Positions 61,531-64,000 of a stretch of DNA of 64,000 nucleotides are shown here, in pieces. The notes beneath the pieces were generated by a model, which saw nothing but the letters and a program-made list of their open reading frames with translations, was not told the DNA's origin and did no database searches. This DNA comes from Alteromonas macleodii ATCC 27126. Its GTDB lineage: Bacteria > Pseudomonadota > Gammaproteobacteria > Enterobacterales > Alteromonadaceae. How positions within the stretch are numbered: the first letter of the stretch is position 1; each line of letters opens with the position of its first letter. Location: the NCBI RefSeq assembly GCF_000172635.2, contig NC_018632.1, positions 806,001 through 870,000 on the forward strand, read 5' to 3'. Both the position numbers and the translations under genes were made by a program.

Positions 61531-64000
61531 ATGAGAATATTGACCTTACGCCTTAAAAACTTAAACGCCCTAAAAGGGGAGTGGAAGATAGATTTCACCC
61601 ATTCGCCGTTTATCGACAATGGCCTGTTTGCTATCACGGGTCCAACGGGGGCGGGTAAAACCACGCTACTTGATGCCATTTGTTTAGCGCTTTATCACCA
61701 AACCCCTCGCTTGGGGCCAATTTCAACGTCTAACAACGACATCATGACCCGCGGCACGGCGGAGTGTTTGGCGGAGGTTGAGTTTGATATTAAGGGAAAA
61801 GCATACCGTGCGTTTTGGAGTATGCGTCGGGCCAGAGGGAAAGTTGACGGTAACCTGCAAAGTGCCGATGTTGAGCTGGCCGAAGTTGAAAGCGGCAAGG
61901 TACTGGCTACCCAGGTTAGGCCGAAAAGTGAAGAGATTGAAAAGCTGACTGGCCTTAACTTTGCCCGTTTCACCAAGTCTATGATGTTGTCGCAAGGGGA
62001 TTTTGCTGCGTTTTTAAATGCTAACGAGGCCGACCGAGCCGAGCTGCTTGAAGAGTTAACTGGCACTGAAATTTACGGGCAGATATCACAGGCAGTACAT
62101 CAGCAATTTAGTGACGCTAAACAAAAGAAAAAAGAGTTTGCGATAAAGCTGGAAGGCGTAACTTTGCTTAGCGACGAGCAAATCACCCAGCTTGAAGAAG
62201 AGCAAGCACAAACCAAGAGCCAAGTCGCAACGTCTAACCAAACACTTGTTCAGTTACAAAAGCAACAGCAGTGGCAACAAGCGTTTAACGCCAATGAGCT
62301 AACCATAAAAGAAGCCAGTGAAGCGCAGCAGAGCGCGAATAACGCCATCAATGAGGCGAGACAAGAACTTGATCTTTTAACCCAAAGTGAGCCAGCTGAA
62401 AAGCTTCGCCTGCCATTTTTGCAAAGAAACGGGCTTCAGCAAGATGTAACTCGTTATAAAGAAAAACTTGAAGAGAAAGCAGCCCAGTTGCCCGACTTAA
62501 AAACGCAAAAGGCACAGCTCAGTTTGGAAGTGACCAACGCTGAACAAGCATTAGTTCTTACAAAGCAACAAAGCAGTGAGCTTGAAAAGCGCATAAATGA
62601 GCAGGTAGTTCCACTAGATAACCAAATAGCGCAGCTCACTACTGAACAGCAAAAAGCAAACGAAAACGCGGCACGTTTAAGGCAGTCAATAAACGCGTTA
62701 ACGCTAAAGCGCACAGAAATCGAAAACGCTTCGGCAGATAACAAGACCAAGCTTGGTGAACTGGAAACCTACTTACATGAACATCACTCACTTAGCGGCA
62801 TAGCGGAATTTATAAGTGGCTGGAGTGAAACGGCGCGCCATATTGAACATGATAAAAAGCAGTTAGAAACACTAACACAAAGCGTAAAGAATGATCGTCA
62901 GGCGCTTTCATCCCTAGATGACGCTATCGCAAAAACAAATGAGTCGTTAAGCGCGTTAACGCAGATCTTCGATGACAAAAACGCGCAAGTTGCCAAGTGC
63001 GAAAAGGTACTTCAGGCCACGCTATCTGACAAACCAAGTGATACTAATAGTGCTAATACAACCAGCAAAGCAAACCTTCAGCAAGAGCGCGATAATAAGC
63101 TTCATCATTGGGATAGTGTGCTACAGATAGGGCATATTCAACAGCAATATTTGGCACTTGAGCAAGACAAAGTATCGCTGAATGCACAGAAAGTCGACTT
63201 AGCGAAGCAACTAGCACAGCAGCAATCTGACCGCCAAGCCTTGGTTGATGCTTACAAGCAAACTCGTAGTAACCTTAAAGACATAGAAGCGCTTATCGCC
63301 CTAGATGCTGAAGTGGCGCACCTTCGCGCACAGTTAAAAAGTGGCGAGCCATGCCCTGTCTGTGGGGCAAACGAGCACACCACGTCTACCGTGGTTATTG
63401 ATGTACCTGAAACTATCCAAAAGCGAGATAGCTTAAAGCAGCAGTTAGATGATATTGAGCAGCAAGGGGCGCGGGCAAAAGAAAGTGTTACACAAACTGA
63501 ATTCACGCTTGCTCAGGTTAATAAGCAGCTAGAACAGGCAAGCGGGCAACGAGATACGCTGCTAGAAAAGTGGCAGCAGATTTCAAGCGTACTTAGCGCT
63601 GATATACCGAGCTTTGAAAAGGTCGACATTAATACATCGCAAAGCGTCGCTCAATTTACCCAGCAGTTTAAAACTCGTCTTGATGATATTAGTGCTCAAT
63701 TAACCCGTTTAGAAGAGTGCGAGCAAGCTCTAAATGCTGCACTGCAGGCTAAAAATGAAGCGCAACAGGCATTACAAGGCAAGCAGTCAGAACTTGCAGT
63801 TTCTCTGCAGCAGCGCGAAACCTTGGAAAAGCAATTTAACGAACGTAATACAGAGTTAGAGAGTAAAACAAAAAGGGTTAACGATGGTATTTTAGCGCTC
63901 AGCGAGACTATGACGGCGCACGGTGCTGATATTCACAATCTGTCTATTGATGGAATTACCACGTGGTTAAATGAAAAAGCCGAAGCGCTAAGAACTTATA
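61531..64000 (+). CDS. sbcC: Exonuclease SbcCD, ATPase subunit C (partial)
   Basis: A Rad50-type SMC ATPase, cut by the right edge; 823 complete codons are present and the frame is open to base 64000. Walker A is GPTGAGKTT (residues 37-45), with LSQGDFAAFLNANEADRAEL (the Q-loop region) at about 152-172. Long coiled-coil arms begin near 190. The zinc-hook CPVC (C608, C611) at the arm apex dimerises two SbcC chains. The ABC signature and Walker B lie outside the window. Gln/Lys-rich coiled coils are unusually long in Gln runs but otherwise normal. It starts four bases after sbcD, so the two are co-translated. Confidence 0.95.
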   Translation, partial: MRILTLRLKNLNALKGEWKIDFTHSPFIDNGLFAITGPTGAGKTTLLDAICLALYHQTPRLGPISTSNNDIMTRGTAECLAEVEFDIKGKAYRAFWSMRRARGKVDGNLQSADVELAEVESGKVLATQVRPKSEEIEKLTGLNFARFTKSMMLSQGDFAAFLNANEADRAELLEELTGTEIYGQISQAVHQQFSDAKQKKKEFAIKLEGVTLLSDEQITQLEEEQAQTKSQVATSNQTLVQLQKQQQWQQAFNANELTIKEASEAQQSANNAINEARQELDLLTQSEPAEKLRLPFLQRNGLQQDVTRYKEKLEEKAAQLPDLKTQKAQLSLEVTNAEQALVLTKQQSSELEKRINEQVVPLDNQIAQLTTEQQKANENAARLRQSINALTLKRTEIENASADNKTKLGELETYLHEHHSLSGIAEFISGWSETARHIEHDKKQLETLTQSVKNDRQALSSLDDAIAKTNESLSALTQIFDDKNAQVAKCEKVLQATLSDKPSDTNSANTTSKANLQQERDNKLHHWDSVLQIGHIQQQYLALEQDKVSLNAQKVDLAKQLAQQQSDRQALVDAYKQTRSNLKDIEALIALDAEVAHLRAQLKSGEPCPVCGANEHTTSTVVIDVPETIQKRDSLKQQLDDIEQQGARAKESVTQTEFTLAQVNKQLEQASGQRDTLLEKWQQISSVLSADIPSFEKVDINTSQSVAQFTQQFKTRLDDISAQLTRLEECEQALNAALQAKNEAQQALQGKQSELAVSLQQRETLEKQFNERNTELESKTKRVNDGILALSETMTAHGADIHNLSIDGITTWLNEKAEALRTY

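Noticed and set aside
1..64000. CRISPR arrays, tRNA or rRNA genes, insertion sequences, prophage or integron
   Set aside because: No regularly spaced repeats, cloverleaf-like sequences, transposase or integrase motifs were noticed by eye on either strand; a dedicated scan (tRNAscan, IS and CRISPR finders) would be decisive.

Overview
The window looks like a chromosomal segment of a marine gammaproteobacterium, most likely Alteromonas or a close relative. The basis is about 45% GC by eye, MetJ/PhoB/PmrA-type regulatory sites, a gammaproteobacterial gene repertoire, and small families such as DUF3718 and DUF3754/TMEM143 that I associate with Alteromonadales. This assignment is inference; no rRNA or tRNA gene is present. 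No prophage, insertion sequence, CRISPR array or integrase was seen.

Layout. 1-951: N-terminal part of a TonB-dependent receptor running off the left edge. 1340-2296: EamA exporter. 2316-7158 (minus): three-gene signalling operon of a LivK-like periplasmic binding protein, a membrane hybrid histidine kinase carrying a LOV blue-light domain, and a family-3 solute-binding protein. 7495-8551: DEDD exonuclease and a small outer-membrane protein. 8791-15896: metK behind a four-box MetJ operator, then the carbon block tkt, epd, pgk and a class I aldolase. 16053-20458: dgkA and eptA divergent from a PmrAB-like two-component system, with a PmrA-type box between them. 21182-26928: RND efflux operon (adaptor, pump, outer-membrane factor) whose pump gene is broken by two single-base losses. 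27036-30637: STAS-like unknown, S9 peptidase, solute-binding protein.

30787-42372 is a phosphate block: ppx and ppk behind a strong Pho box, gcvR, a Pst transporter with oversized PstC and PstA plus PstB and PhoU, and a PiT transporter with a weaker, distant Pho box. No pstS or phoBR lies in the window. 42469-49898 is stress-related: UspE, an OxyR-like regulator, an ECF sigma operon with a membrane partner and a periplasmic coiled-coil protein, a CX5R phosphatase, a hemolysin III/PAQR protein, and ohrR/ohr with two palindromic operators. 50119-59816: M1 aminopeptidase, peroxiredoxin (frameshifted), YigZ, DUF3718, a soluble PAS chemoreceptor, a DUF3754 protein, a LysR/aldo-keto reductase pair, and a GH13 remnant. 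60033 to the end: sbcD and the first part of sbcC.

Three genes (RND pump, pstC, peroxiredoxin) contain four frameshifts. All four are single-base losses in short homopolymers, and each is repaired by adding one base. This points to sequencing or assembly error more than to true gene loss. The most interesting biology is the LOV-kinase operon; the ECF sigma operon with its unrecognised coiled-coil partner comes second.
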